Source: Brevundimonas aurantiaca (lineage in GTDB: Bacteria > Pseudomonadota > Alphaproteobacteria > Caulobacterales > Caulobacteraceae). Taken from it: a stretch of DNA of 64,000 nt. Of this stretch, positions 1 through 9,841 are shown piece after piece (position 1 is the stretch's first letter; the number at the start of each line of letters is the position of its first letter). The DNA lies in contig NZ_JACHOQ010000001.1 in the NCBI RefSeq assembly GCF_014199955.1, positions 310,001-374,000 of the forward strand. The letters are read 5' to 3'. A program made the position numbers and the translations under genes. The notes beneath the pieces were generated by a model. That model was not told the origin of the DNA, did no database searches, and saw only the letters and a list, made by a program, of their open reading frames with translations.

Positions 1-229
1 GGAAGTTGAAGACCGGGCGTCCGCCCGGCCCCTTCCAGGCCCAGGGGGTCATGACGGCCTCGGGCCCCTCCGCCCCCATCTGGATGATCGGGGCCCGATC
101 CCCGATGCGGATCGAGGCCATCGGGCCGAAGTTCGGCATGCCGCCGGGAAAGACGAGCCGGTTTCCCGTCAGATTGAACGCCGCAATCACATCGTCGAAC
201 GGCAGGATGAGTTGGTATTCGTTGCACAT
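1..229 (-). CDS. SOS response-associated peptidase (SRAP/YedK/HMCES family), 3' end outside the window
   Basis: Only the first 76 codons are visible; the gene runs off the left edge. The product starts MCNEYQL. SRAP proteins need Cys2 after Met removal, which they use to cross-link to abasic sites in single-stranded DNA, so Cys2 and the following Asn fit the family. The stretch with PGGMPNFGP and the later MTPWAWKGPGG also resemble the SRAP core. It is transcribed divergently from imuA across an interval holding a LexA-type box, which suggests shared SOS control. The family role (abasic-site protection) is established; its use here is inferred. Confidence 0.8.
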   Translation of the reverse strand, partial: MCNEYQLILPFDDVIAAFNLTGNRLVFPGGMPNFGPMASIRIGDRAPIIQMGAEGPEAVMTPWAWKGPGGRPVFNF

Positions 230-338
230 GACCTGAGCTCCCGTGACGTCGAGCCGAGGATTTCACGGCTCCGGGGTCGCCGCAAATCCCGGGGGAAAAG
301 GCGCCGGCCGGATTGACTCCGACCTCACCTTCGAACCA

Positions 339-353
339 GAACATTTCAGGAAC
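339..353 (-). promoter_or_regulatory. LexA (SOS) box, alphaproteobacterial type
   Basis: The plus strand reads GAAC, seven bases, GAAC, which on the minus strand is GTTC-N7-GTTC, the direct-repeat LexA site known in Caulobacter and relatives. It lies 28 bp before the imuA start. A possible -35 (TTCGAA, 331-336) and -10 (CATTAT, 353-358) would straddle it, so LexA bound here would block polymerase. It could also serve the divergent SRAP gene. Confidence 0.75.
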
Positions 354-380
354 ATTATAGAGGCGAGGAGGAGTTCGTCC

Positions 381-1139
381 ATGCCGGCCGCCCGCTCGGC
401 CCACTTCGAGGACTTGCGCGCCAAGGTTCGCGCGCTGGAGCAGGCTGACCGTCGAGCGGTCGGCGTGCTGCCGTTCGAGGTGGCGAGACTGGACGCCGCC
501 CTGCCGGGCGGAGGCCTCGCGCTCGGGGCGCTCCATGAGGTGGCCGGGGGCGGCGACGACGCCGTCGGCGGCGCGGCGGCCGCTCTTTTCGCGGCGGGCA
601 TTGTCGCCCGTCTGCCCGGACCGGTTCTGTGGTGCATCACCCGCCCCGACCTGTTCGCCCCCGCGCTCAGCCATGCGGGGCTGGGACCGGACCGGGTCAT
701 CTACGTCGAGGCGGGCGACGAGAAGGCGCTGATGGCGTGTTTCGAGGAAGGCCTGCGCCATGGCGGGCTGGCGGGCGTCGTCTGCGAGACGTCCCGCCTG
801 ACCATGACCGCCTCGCGCCGACTGCAGCTGGCCGCCGAGGCGTCGGGCGTTATCGGCCTTGCGGTCCGGCGATGGCGCCGGGCGGCGGAGGCCGCCGACT
901 TCGGCCAGCCGACCGCCGCCGCCACGCGCTGGCGCGTCAGCGCCGAGCCATCAGCGCCCTTGCCGGTCCCCGGGATCGGTCGGGCGCGATGGCGGATCGA
1001 ACTTATGCGTTGCCGCGGCGCCGACGCGGCGGACTTCATTCTGGACGCTTGTGATGAGACGGGTCGTCTCGCTCTTCCTGCCGAACTGGCCCGTCGATCG
1101 GTTGCGCCGCCGGTTGGGCGCCGACGCGCCGCCGCCTGA
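381..1139 (+). CDS. imuA: ImuA, RecA/SulA-like accessory protein of the mutagenic repair cassette
   Basis: The 252-residue protein is a diverged RecA-fold protein. The sequence VLPFEVARLDAALPGGGLAL, followed by the LHEVAG segment, is typical of ImuA. ImuA works with ImuB and DnaE2 in error-prone translesion synthesis after DNA damage. I chose the ATG at 381 because a purine-rich ribosome site (GAGGAGGAG) lies just upstream; the in-frame extension to 243 would run across the SOS box. The 3' end overlaps imuB by 86 bp, showing tight co-translation in an imuA-imuB-dnaE2 operon. Recognition rests on sequence style plus the unmistakable neighbours. Confidence 0.88.
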   Translation: MPAARSAHFEDLRAKVRALEQADRRAVGVLPFEVARLDAALPGGGLALGALHEVAGGGDDAVGGAAAALFAAGIVARLPGPVLWCITRPDLFAPALSHAGLGPDRVIYVEAGDEKALMACFEEGLRHGGLAGVVCETSRLTMTASRRLQLAAEASGVIGLAVRRWRRAAEAADFGQPTAAATRWRVSAEPSAPLPVPGIGRARWRIELMRCRGADAADFILDACDETGRLALPAELARRSVAPPVGRRRAAA

Positions 1140-2574
1140 GCATCCTCTCGTCCTTACGGGCCGGATCGGTCGCAAGCGGGTCGTGACGGCCTGCAACGCC
1201 GCCGCCGCCGGCTCCGGCGCACGCGTGGGCATGGCCGCAACCCAGGCTCAGGCCCTGATCCCGGGTCTGGACGTGAGAGACGCCGATCCGCATGGCGACG
1301 CCGAGGCTCTGGATCGCCTCGCCCTGTGGGCGATGCACCGCTACGCCCCTGTGTGCCAGGCCGATCCGCCGGATGGACTGGCGATCGACGTCACCGGCGC
1401 CGCCCATCTTCAGGGAGGCGAGCCGGCGCTCCTGCGCGATCTGGCGGCGCGCCTCCAGGGCGTCGGCGTGACCAGCCGGGGCGTCGTCGGCCCAACGCTC
1501 GGCGCCGCCCATGCGGTCGCCCGTTTCCGCGCCGACCAGAGCCTCATCGCAGATGACGGCGTCGATGCGGCTCTCTCCCCCTTGCCGCTCGAGGCCTTGC
1601 GCCTGCCGGCCGACCTTCCCGTCGGGCTGAGGCGGATGGGGTTCGAACGGATCGGCGACGTCGCCCACCGGCCCCGCGCGCCCCTCCAGCTCCGTTTCGG
1701 AGCGGAGCTTGGCCGGCGTCTCGACCAGGCCTATGGCCGGTCGGGGGAGCCTCTGATCCCGGTCGAGGCGCCTGAGACGCCCCGCGTCGAACGGGTCTTC
1801 GCCGAGCCGATCGGGGCCCCAGAAACCCTGGCCCGGTACGCCGGCGCCCTGGCCGAAGCCCTGTGCGGGCAGTTGGAAACGCGCGGCCTGGGGGCGCGGC
1901 GGCTCGACTGGCTCTGCTACCGCGTGGACAACCGGATCGAGGCAGTCCGCGTGGGTCTGGCCCAGCCGGTGCGCGACGTGCGCCGGCTGACCCGGCTGCT
2001 GACCGACAAGATCGAAACGATCGCGCCCGGCTTCGGCATCGACCGCATGACGCTGGCCGCGAGTGCGGCCGAGCCGCTGAACTGGCGGCCCGCCGCCGCG
2101 CGTCTCGGCGCGGAGGTCGCGCCGGACGTGTCCATGCTCGTCGATACCTTGGCGAACCGGATCGGCGCTGACCGGCTCTACCGGCTGTCTCCGGTGGAAA
2201 GCGACGTCCCGGAGCGCTCCACCCGAAAGGTCGCGCCTCTGTCAGCCCCTACGGGAGTGTCATGGACGCCGGACTGGCCCCGCCCGACACGGTTGTTCCG
2301 CAAGCCGGAGCCGATCGAGACGATCGCGCTCCTGCCCGACAACCCGCCGACCCATTTCACCTGGCGCGGAGTCCGCCGTCGGATTCGCCGGGCCGACGGC
2401 CCGGAACGGATCTTCGGCGAGTGGGGGCGACGCGATGCGGAGATGCGGGCGGTCCGCGACTACTTCCAGGTCGAGGACGACGCCGGCGAGCGCTTCTGGC
2501 TGTTCCGGGCCGGCGACGGCGAGGATGCGACGACCGGCTCCCAGGCCTGGTTCATCCACGGCCGGTTCGGATGA
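1054..2574 (+). CDS. imuB: ImuB, Y-family polymerase-like protein
   Basis: The 506-residue product begins [17 protein letters not shown], the standard ImuB N-terminus. ImuB resembles Y-family DNA polymerases but lacks the catalytic acidic residues, and acts as the hub linking DnaE2, ImuA and the beta clamp. Here the usual acidic start of the palm domain is replaced by the FLPNWP segment, and the second motif reads [10 protein letters not shown] rather than the SxDExxLD pattern, consistent with no polymerase activity. The start lies inside imuA and the stop overlaps the dnaE2 start as ATGA, so all three genes should be translationally coupled. Confidence 0.92.
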   Translation: MRRVVSLFLPNWPVDRLRRRLGADAPPPEHPLVLTGRIGRKRVVTACNAAAAGSGARVGMAATQAQALIPGLDVRDADPHGDAEALDRLALWAMHRYAPVCQADPPDGLAIDVTGAAHLQGGEPALLRDLAARLQGVGVTSRGVVGPTLGAAHAVARFRADQSLIADDGVDAALSPLPLEALRLPADLPVGLRRMGFERIGDVAHRPRAPLQLRFGAELGRRLDQAYGRSGEPLIPVEAPETPRVERVFAEPIGAPETLARYAGALAEALCGQLETRGLGARRLDWLCYRVDNRIEAVRVGLAQPVRDVRRLTRLLTDKIETIAPGFGIDRMTLAASAAEPLNWRPAAARLGAEVAPDVSMLVDTLANRIGADRLYRLSPVESDVPERSTRKVAPLSAPTGVSWTPDWPRPTRLFRKPEPIETIALLPDNPPTHFTWRGVRRRIRRADGPERIFGEWGRRDAEMRAVRDYFQVEDDAGERFWLFRAGDGEDATTGSQAWFIHGRFG

Positions 2575-5500
2575 GCGAGACCGCAACGCGGCGCTATGCC
2601 GAACTCCAGTGCGCCTCCCACTTCTCGTTCCTGCGCGGCGCCAGCGGCTGCGACGAGCTGTTCGCCCAGGCCGCCGTCTGCGGCCTGGAGGCGCTCGCCA
2701 TCACCGACCGGAACAGCGTCGCCGGCATCGTGCGAGCGCATGAGGCCGCCAAGGCGACCGGGGTTCGACTGGTGATCGGCTGTCGTCTCGAACTCGTCGA
2801 TGAGACCGCTATACTGGTCTATCCGACCGATCGGGCGGCCTACAGTCGCCTGTGTCGACTGCTGACCCTCGGGAAGGGGCGCGCAGGCAAGGGTGCGTGT
2901 CGCCTCGACTGGTCCGATCTGGCGGACCATGCCGGGGGCCTGATCGCCGTGCTCGTCACCGATCGCGCCGATGCGTCGTACCGCCGACGCCTCTCGGCCC
3001 TGGCCGACATCTTCGGCGCTGACGCCTATTGCGCCCTGACCCTGCGCCGCCGCCCCCGGGACCAGATGCGGCTGCATCAGCTTTCGGAGCTGGCCCAGGA
3101 TCTTGGGGTGAACACTGTCGTGACCAACGACGTCCTCTTCCACCACCCGGACCGCCGCATCCTTCAGGACGTGCTGACCTGCATTCGCGAGGGCTGCACG
3201 ATCGACGATGTCGGCTTCAAGCGGGAACGCTCGGCCGATCGTCACCTGAAGCGCGCCGAGGAGATGCACCGGCTGTTCGCCCGCTATCCGGACGCTCTGC
3301 GCCGGTCGGTCGAGATCGCCGACCGGTGCCGGTTCAACCTCGACGAGCTGTCGTATCAGTATCCCAGGGAGGCCGCCCTGCCCGGCCTGACGCCGCAACA
3401 GGCGCTGGAGCGATTGACCTGGGAGGGCGCGGCCGGCCGCTATCCGGACGGCTTGCCGGACAAGGTGCGCGCCAGCCTGAAGCATGAGCTGACGCTCATC
3501 GAGGCCCTGGGCTATGCCCCCTATTTCCTGACGGTGAACTCCATCGTCCGCTTCGCCCGAAGCCGGGACATCCTCTGCCAGGGCCGCGGATCGGCCGCCA
3601 ATTCGGCGGTCTGTTTCGTGTTGGGCATCACCTCGATCGACCCGGGCCGCAACCACCTGCTGTTCGAACGCTTCGTCAGCCAGGAGCGGAAGGAGCCGCC
3701 GGACATAGACGTCGATTTCGAGCACGAACGGCGCGAGGAGGTGATCCAGTGGGTCTATGAGACCTACGGCCGCGATCGCGCGGCGCTGTGCGCCACCGTG
3801 ATCCGCTACCGGTCACGCGGCGCCCTGCGCGCCGTGGGAAAGGCGCTCGGCCTGTCCGAGGATCTGATCAAAACGCTGTCGTCCCAGGTCTGGAGCTATT
3901 CCAGCGAGGGCGTCGAGGATCGACACGCCGAGGAACTGAACCTCAACCTCCAGGATCGGCGCCTTCGGCTGGCGCTCGACCTGTCCCGCCAGCTGATCGG
4001 CTTTCCCCGGCATTTGAGCCAGCACCCGGGCGGCTTCGTCCTGACGGACGACCGACTGGACGATCTCGTCCCCATCGAGCCTGCGGCGATGAAGGACCGC
4101 CAGGTGATCGAATGGGACAAGGACGACATCGACGCCCTGAAGTTCATGAAGGTCGATGTGCTTGCGCTCGGCATGCTGAGCTGCATGCGACGGGGCCTGG
4201 ACCTGCTGCGGGACCACAAGGGCGTCGAGCTCGATCTGGCCTCGATCCCGGCCGAGGATCCGAAGACCTATGCGATGATCCGCAAGGCGGACACGCTGGG
4301 GGTCTTCCAGATCGAGAGCCGGGCCCAGATGGCCATGCTCCCCCGGATCAAGCCGCGCACCTTCTACGACTTGGTCATCGAGGTGGCGATCGTCCGCCCT
4401 GGCCCGATTCAGGGCGACATGGTCCACCCCTATCTGCGACGACGCGAGGGCAAGGAGCCGGTCGACTATCCCAAGCCGGAGCTGGAGCGGGTGCTGGGCA
4501 AGACGCTCGGCGTCCCCCTCTTCCAGGAACAGGCGATGCGGGTCGCCATCGAATGCGCCGGGTTCACGGCGTCCGAGGCGGACCAGCTGCGCCGGGCCAT
4601 GGCGACGTTCAAATTCACCGGCGGCGTCAGCCACTTCAAGGACAAGCTGGTCAACGGCATGGTCGAGCGCGGCTATACGGCCGAGTTCGCCGAGAAGACC
4701 TTCAGCCAGCTGGAGGGCTTCGGCTCCTATGGTTTCCCCGAGAGCCATGCGGCGTCCTTCGCCCTGATCGCCTACGCCTCCTCCTGGCTCAAATGCCATC
4801 ACCCCGACGTCTTCTGCGCCGCCCTGCTGAACGCCCAACCCATGGGGTTCAATGCCCCGGCCCAGATCGTTCGCGACGCCCGTGAGCACGGCGTCGAAAT
4901 CCGCCCGGTCTGCGTCAACGCCAGCCGCTGGGACTGCACGCTTGAGCCCACCGACCGTGAGGACCGCTTCGCCGTTCGTCTCGGCCTGCGCATGGTGCGC
5001 GGCCTGGCGAATGCGGACGCGGGGCGCCTCGTCGTTCATCGGCGCGCGGCGGCCTTCACCAGTGTCGAGGATGTCTGGCGACGCTCCTCGACGCCGGTCG
5101 GCGCCCTCACCCGCCTCGCCGAGGCGGACGCTTTCCTGCCGTCCATGGGCCTGCAAAGGCGCGAGGCACTATGGGCGATCAAGGCCCTGCGTGATGATCC
5201 CCTACCCCTGTTCGCCGTCGTCCAGGACGATGGCGCGACAACACCGGAGGTCGCTGAGCCGGACGCGACCCTGCCCGGAATGCCGGCGGGCCAGGAGGTG
5301 GTCGAGGACTACAGCCATGTCGGCCTGACCTTGCGCGAGCATCCGGTCGCCTTCCTGCGCGACACCCTCCAGTCGCGCCATGTCATGACCTGCGCGGACG
5401 CCTCAGCGATGCGGGACCGCCGCCAGACCCGGGTCGCAGGTCTGGTGCTCGTCCGTCAGAAGCCCGGCTCAGCCAAGGGCGTGATGTTCATCACGATCGA

Positions 5501-5828
5501 GGACGAGACCGGCGTCGCCAATCTGGTCATCTGGCCCAGCCTCTACGAACAGCAGCGCCGCATCGTGCTCGGCGCCAGCCTTCTCGTCGTAGACGGGACG
5601 GTCCAGCGCGAGGGCGAGGTCGTCCACATCGTGGCGACACGCATGCACGACGCATCCGACCTATTGGCGTCACTGGGCCAGCGGGATCACTTCCCCCTGC
5701 CGCACGGCCGGGGCGACGAGGTTTATCGCGGCAGCGCGCCCGACGCCCGCACGCCCAAGGTGCGGGACATCTACATCCCCGATCTGTCGCTTGAGGCGAT
5801 CAGGGTGCGAACGCGGGACTTCCGTTAG
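2571..5828 (+). CDS. dnaE2: DnaE2, error-prone DNA polymerase III alpha subunit
   Basis: The 1085-residue C-family polymerase has an N-terminal PHP domain ([17 protein letters not shown] at about residues 9-25), the catalytic block PDIDVDF near residue 377 carrying the metal-binding aspartates, and a C-terminal OB-fold region ([20 protein letters not shown]). Length and the lack of an N-terminal extension match DnaE2 rather than the replicative DnaE1 (about 1150-1180 residues). It performs mutagenic translesion synthesis with ImuA and ImuB. The ATG at 2571 overlaps the imuB stop codon. SOS induction is expected from the box before imuA. Confidence 0.94.
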   Translation: MSETATRRYAELQCASHFSFLRGASGCDELFAQAAVCGLEALAITDRNSVAGIVRAHEAAKATGVRLVIGCRLELVDETAILVYPTDRAAYSRLCRLLTLGKGRAGKGACRLDWSDLADHAGGLIAVLVTDRADASYRRRLSALADIFGADAYCALTLRRRPRDQMRLHQLSELAQDLGVNTVVTNDVLFHHPDRRILQDVLTCIREGCTIDDVGFKRERSADRHLKRAEEMHRLFARYPDALRRSVEIADRCRFNLDELSYQYPREAALPGLTPQQALERLTWEGAAGRYPDGLPDKVRASLKHELTLIEALGYAPYFLTVNSIVRFARSRDILCQGRGSAANSAVCFVLGITSIDPGRNHLLFERFVSQERKEPPDIDVDFEHERREEVIQWVYETYGRDRAALCATVIRYRSRGALRAVGKALGLSEDLIKTLSSQVWSYSSEGVEDRHAEELNLNLQDRRLRLALDLSRQLIGFPRHLSQHPGGFVLTDDRLDDLVPIEPAAMKDRQVIEWDKDDIDALKFMKVDVLALGMLSCMRRGLDLLRDHKGVELDLASIPAEDPKTYAMIRKADTLGVFQIESRAQMAMLPRIKPRTFYDLVIEVAIVRPGPIQGDMVHPYLRRREGKEPVDYPKPELERVLGKTLGVPLFQEQAMRVAIECAGFTASEADQLRRAMATFKFTGGVSHFKDKLVNGMVERGYTAEFAEKTFSQLEGFGSYGFPESHAASFALIAYASSWLKCHHPDVFCAALLNAQPMGFNAPAQIVRDAREHGVEIRPVCVNASRWDCTLEPTDREDRFAVRLGLRMVRGLANADAGRLVVHRRAAAFTSVEDVWRRSSTPVGALTRLAEADAFLPSMGLQRREALWAIKALRDDPLPLFAVVQDDGATTPEVAEPDATLPGMPAGQEVVEDYSHVGLTLREHPVAFLRDTLQSRHVMTCADASAMRDRRQTRVAGLVLVRQKPGSAKGVMFITIEDETGVANLVIWPSLYEQQRRIVLGASLLVVDGTVQREGEVVHIVATRMHDASDLLASLGQRDHFPLPHGRGDEVYRGSAPDARTPKVRDIYIPDLSLEAIRVRTRDFR

Positions 5829-5911
5829 CCTTCCACAGCGACCAAATCAGCATCACAACTACAGCTAGGACCCGGAAACGGGCGCAAAAACCTAGACGGG
5901 ACAAATACGCC

Positions 5912-8830
5912 TTGGCCGACGGCCCCTCGCCAGCACAGCTTTCTCGCGTTCTCCGCTATCACCTGAACGAGCTGGGCGCGCTCAATGCGCACCATGACTT
6001 CGAGCATCTGACGCGACACGTCGCGCGAGCTCGGCTCTATTCGAACATCCTGCCCGCGACCGGCCCCGTCAGTGCGGGCGGTGATGGAGGCCGGGATTTC
6101 GAGTCGTTCAGGACGAACCTGCCGCTTCCCTTGACCGCGAACTCGCCGTTCGTCGCACAGGCCTCCGGAGCCCGCGAGGTCGTGTTCGCCTGCAGTCTCG
6201 AGAAGCGGATCGAACCGAAGATCAAGAAGGATGTGAAGTCCATCGTCGCGGGCGGGGCCGTCGATGAGATCGTCTACTTCTGCGAGGCGGATTTCCCGAT
6301 CGGTCGGCGCCGCAGATTGCAGAAGTGGGCGAGAGACGAGCACAACATCGAGCTCAGGATTTTCGATGGCCAGGCGATCGCCGAATGGCTGGCAGATCGC
6401 GATCTGTTCTGGATCGCCCAGCAGTACCTTTCGCTGCCGGCCGAGATCGGCCCCGCAGGTCCTGCGAGTGGCGACGGGTACGATGATCGTCTTGCCCGTT
6501 GGCGAGACCGCGAACCGCTGGTGATAAGCCAGGCCGACTTCACGGACATAAAGCGCGGTGTGCGGCGAGCGACCTTCGACATCGAAGCACGTCACGATCT
6601 CCGCTTCTGGATTTCGAAGATGGAGGTCTTCGCGGCGCACGAGGCGGCACCGCGTGGTCTCGCCCGGAACGCGGCCTATGAGATCGCGGTCGCGTCCCTT
6701 CGAGGGTTCGGGGATCTGAACCCCCAGGCGCACAGGCTCCGCGACTACTACTCCGACGTCGGGGAATGGACCGGGCAGGCTGACCTGCAGAACGCAGCCA
6801 CCTTGCTCGTCTATGCGCACGGCGGCTTGCTCCACTCGACCTATCACGGCTCATTGGACGAGCTCGTTGAGTGGCGAAACACCCTTCTCGACGTGATCGA
6901 TCGCGAGATCGAGACCGCGCCCGGCCCGGTGCGTCGCACCGGGCTGCTTCGCGTTCGCGGGCACATCAGCGGACTCCCGAGCGCTCCGGACGCGCCAAGC
7001 GATCCAAACGCATCTCGTTTGGACTGGGGACGGATGCTCGATGAAGCCAAATCTACGCCACTCTTCCCGATCGAAGACTTCTCGGATTTCCTGACCAAGG
7101 TGATCGCGATCGCGGGCGAGGATGCGGAGCTGCTCGCCTTGGCGGAACGCGCCGACGAACTGATCGCTGAACGGGCTGGCGGCGCGGTGGCAGGTGAAAA
7201 GGCCCTCAAAAGGGCGCTCGCGCTTCTGGACAATGATCATCCACTGACGGCGATCCGCGAGCTCCACAAGGCCAAGGCGAAGTGGTTTTCTGGGGACCGC
7301 ATCGAGGGCGCCGTCCGCGTCATGCTCCTGCTCGCAGGCTGCTACCGGGATTTGGGGCTGACCTATGCAGCCAAGAACTACGCGCTCGCGGCGGCCTTCA
7401 TTGCCGAGTACCACCCCGAGGACGCGCTCGGCCCGCTTCTGCCCACCGCGCGCTTGTCCGTGGCGGACTTCGAGGACAACGCAGGCTGCGCGGTTGGTTT
7501 CATTCAAGCGATGGCGGCGATGCTGCGCGCTCATGTCCAGCATCAAGCGGACCCTCTCGACCTTGAGAAGCACTCGGACCTCAACGTCAACATCGGGCAA
7601 CTGACGACGTGGCGAGGGGCTCTTCTCAGGCTCGCCCCCGAGGCGCTGCCTACCTTTGACAGACTGTACGCCGACTGGCCGCCTGTGCTCTGGGATCCAA
7701 TCCGGTCCGCCTCGGAGTCGGCGGACGGCTTCTGGATTCAGGATAACCCGGATGAACTGTGGGAGCGTCTCCAGGAGGCTTTCCTTGATCGTCCGTTCAG
7801 TGATTTTGGCCCCAAGCGAACCGTTCGCTGGCGCGCGATGGATATCGATTGGACGTGCGTGTTCGAGAACCGCTACGCCGTCGTGCCCGAGGCCGAACAG
7901 GTTATAGCCAGCCTCCAGCTTTTCGCCGTCATCCTGCTCCGGGTCGATCTGGTGACCCTTCCGGGTGAAGTGCATATCGATGTCCGGGTGGATCCGACAC
8001 ACGCGGAGCCTGCGTTCGAGGAAGTCGAACCCAGCACGCCGACCACAATACGCACCTTCAGTCTCACCCTTCCGTCTGGAGGCCCGCCAGACCCATGGCC
8101 GATGATTCAAGGGGTCCTCGCTCCGATCCTCGGAGCCCTGTCGCTGTTGCCGCCGAAGGAAGCGGCCGAAGCACTGAGCGACCAGGTGGAAGCGCTCGCC
8201 GGCGAGCTCTTCACCGCTCGCCCTTACCCGGAACTCTACCGAGACCTGATCTCTGAGGAGGCGTTCGGCGAGGCGATCCGCCAGGCGTTGCCGACCATCG
8301 AGCCCGAACGCGTCTTTGAGCTTAGAAAGATCGAGGCGCTGTCGGGGCCGACGGGGCCCGGGCCAGGATATGATGCGGATGAAGCCGCACTGTCGATTGA
8401 GCAGCGATACAATCGCTCGTTCGCCTATCTCCGCCACACCCTCCCAGTAATTCTAGCGGATCCGGATGTGCGCGCCCGCCTCGCGGCGATGCGCGACGAG
8501 GGACTCAAGGACTGGGAAATCCTGAGCATCCTGGCGAATATCGCCTTGAACGCCCGCTTTTCGTTCGATGTGGCGGGAAGACCGTCGCGCGAGGTGATGG
8601 AGAAGGCGAAAGCCGAATTGAACAGGCCTGAAGAACCGGATGAAGCGCTGTCCGCCGAGGCCTTTTCGGACGAGGCCATCAGAGTGAACAGGCTGATGTT
8701 CATCGGCGCCCACGTCGGTTCGTGGGGCTTGCAGGGCGGACGAATGAGAGATCCGGACGCGCTGGAAGCGCTGTTGATCCGGCGTTATGGCCTGCGGCGA
8801 GACGACGTCGATCACGAGCCCCTGTTCTGA
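5912..8830 (+). CDS. Large uncharacterised protein with nuclease-like N-terminus, possible defence factor
   Basis: This 972-residue protein starts at a TTG; no ATG or GTG lies close by. The first 110 residues contain the glycine-rich segment GPVSAGGDGGRDFE (51-64), followed by a strand and CSLEKRI (95-100). This spacing resembles the D...ExK core of restriction-endonuclease-like folds seen at the N-termini of many defence proteins. The remainder is mostly helical, with repeat-like segments near residues 460-530 (LLAGCYRDLGLTYAAKNYAL) that resemble TPR-type helices. No NTPase Walker motif was seen. It is followed by two genes with HEPN-type features and precedes mobile-element genes. The family is unidentified and the nuclease assignment is inference. 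Confidence 0.55.
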   Translation: MADGPSPAQLSRVLRYHLNELGALNAHHDFEHLTRHVARARLYSNILPATGPVSAGGDGGRDFESFRTNLPLPLTANSPFVAQASGAREVVFACSLEKRIEPKIKKDVKSIVAGGAVDEIVYFCEADFPIGRRRRLQKWARDEHNIELRIFDGQAIAEWLADRDLFWIAQQYLSLPAEIGPAGPASGDGYDDRLARWRDREPLVISQADFTDIKRGVRRATFDIEARHDLRFWISKMEVFAAHEAAPRGLARNAAYEIAVASLRGFGDLNPQAHRLRDYYSDVGEWTGQADLQNAATLLVYAHGGLLHSTYHGSLDELVEWRNTLLDVIDREIETAPGPVRRTGLLRVRGHISGLPSAPDAPSDPNASRLDWGRMLDEAKSTPLFPIEDFSDFLTKVIAIAGEDAELLALAERADELIAERAGGAVAGEKALKRALALLDNDHPLTAIRELHKAKAKWFSGDRIEGAVRVMLLLAGCYRDLGLTYAAKNYALAAAFIAEYHPEDALGPLLPTARLSVADFEDNAGCAVGFIQAMAAMLRAHVQHQADPLDLEKHSDLNVNIGQLTTWRGALLRLAPEALPTFDRLYADWPPVLWDPIRSASESADGFWIQDNPDELWERLQEAFLDRPFSDFGPKRTVRWRAMDIDWTCVFENRYAVVPEAEQVIASLQLFAVILLRVDLVTLPGEVHIDVRVDPTHAEPAFEEVEPSTPTTIRTFSLTLPSGGPPDPWPMIQGVLAPILGALSLLPPKEAAEALSDQVEALAGELFTARPYPELYRDLISEEAFGEAIRQALPTIEPERVFELRKIEALSGPTGPGPGYDADEAALSIEQRYNRSFAYLRHTLPVILADPDVRARLAAMRDEGLKDWEILSILANIALNARFSFDVAGRPSREVMEKAKAELNRPEEPDEALSAEAFSDEAIRVNRLMFIGAHVGSWGLQGGRMRDPDALEALLIRRYGLRRDDVDHEPLF

Positions 8831-8906
8831 TGCCCGATCGCCGCTGCGACAGGGATGCGATGTTTTCGACCTTGCTTCGAGGCCGGGCATTTCCGAGACT
8901 CACCCC

Positions 8907-9824
8907 ATGAAACGCCCTCTCCGCAAACTGTCGCCGACCAAGCAGCGTGAGCTGGAACGGTACGTCGACATCATCGAGGAGGGGTTCGCCAAGGCAATCT
9001 CGACGCGACGGGCCGACCGACTAAAGAACGGTCGCATCCTGAAGATCATCCTCTACGGGAGCTACGCACGAGGCGACTGGGTCCACGATCCTATCAGCCG
9101 TTACTTCTCGGATTTCGATCTGCTGGTCATCGTCGATCACGAGGACCTCACGGACATCGAGTTCTGGGAGAAGGTCAACGAGGAGCTGATGGAGCAGTGG
9201 ACGCTCGGCGCCATGCGCACCTCCACCGAGCTCATCGTTCACAGCCTCGACGACGTGAACTTCAAGCTGGAGCACGGCCGTCCGTTCTTCATCGACATCG
9301 TCCGCGAGGGCATCGTCCTGAAGGATACGCCCGGCGTGAAGCTGTCGGACCCGCAGCCTCTTCCGCCAGCGACCGCACTGGAAGAGACGATGGAGTACGT
9401 CGAGGAGTGGAAAGCAGCTTCGAACGGCTTCACGAAAATCGCGCGGTTCTGCATCGACGATCACGAGCTAAAGCTCGCAGCGTTCAATCTGCATCAAGCG
9501 ACCGAGTCCCTCTATCAGGGCTTGCTGCTCGTCCTGACGCTCTATGCGCCTCGCAGCCACAACCTCGTCCATCTCCGGAAGATCACGGAGCCGCTGGAAC
9601 CGCGCCTTCGCGAAGTGTGGCCGCAGGAGACCAAGTTCCAGAAGCGCTGCTTCGAACTGTTGCGCGCGGCCTACGTGAAGGCTCGCTACTCGCGCCACTA
9701 CCGCATCACGGAGGAGGAGCTCGCGTATCTCGGAGAGCGCATCGAGTTGCTCCGCCAGATTGTGGCCGAAGCCTCCGATCGCCGGCTCGCTGAGCTGCGG
9801 GCTGAGGGTTCGACCGAGACCTAG
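8907..9824 (+). CDS. Nucleotidyltransferase (MNT)-HEPN fusion protein
   Basis: The 305-residue protein joins two domains. Residues 1-160 hold a minimal nucleotidyltransferase with GSYARGD (51-57) and the metal-binding DFD (69-71), the Pol-beta-type GSx...DxD signature. The C-terminal 120 residues form a helical HEPN-like domain with AFNLHQATESLYQGLLL and ARYSRHYR near residues 259-266. In MntA/HepT systems the two parts are separate antitoxin (AMPylating) and toxin (RNase) proteins. Here they are one chain, and the RxxxH at 260-264 is one residue shorter than the usual RX4-6H. It may be a toxin-antitoxin fusion or an aminoglycoside-nucleotidyltransferase-type enzyme. The ATG at 8907 is preferred over the upstream in-frame ATG at 8787, which lies inside the preceding gene. 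Confidence 0.8.
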   Translation: MKRPLRKLSPTKQRELERYVDIIEEGFAKAISTRRADRLKNGRILKIILYGSYARGDWVHDPISRYFSDFDLLVIVDHEDLTDIEFWEKVNEELMEQWTLGAMRTSTELIVHSLDDVNFKLEHGRPFFIDIVREGIVLKDTPGVKLSDPQPLPPATALEETMEYVEEWKAASNGFTKIARFCIDDHELKLAAFNLHQATESLYQGLLLVLTLYAPRSHNLVHLRKITEPLEPRLREVWPQETKFQKRCFELLRAAYVKARYSRHYRITEEELAYLGERIELLRQIVAEASDRRLAELRAEGSTET

Positions 9825-9841
9825 AGCCGCCGTCCACGACG

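Noticed and set aside
1054..2574. Active Y-family polymerase (DinB/UmuC)
   Set aside because: The first palm motif lacks the metal-binding Asp and the gene sits in imuA-imuB-dnaE2, so it is ImuB.
3813..5156. Long minus-strand frame inside dnaE2
   Set aside because: The plus-strand frame carries the full DnaE2 signature; the antisense frame has no recognisable domain.
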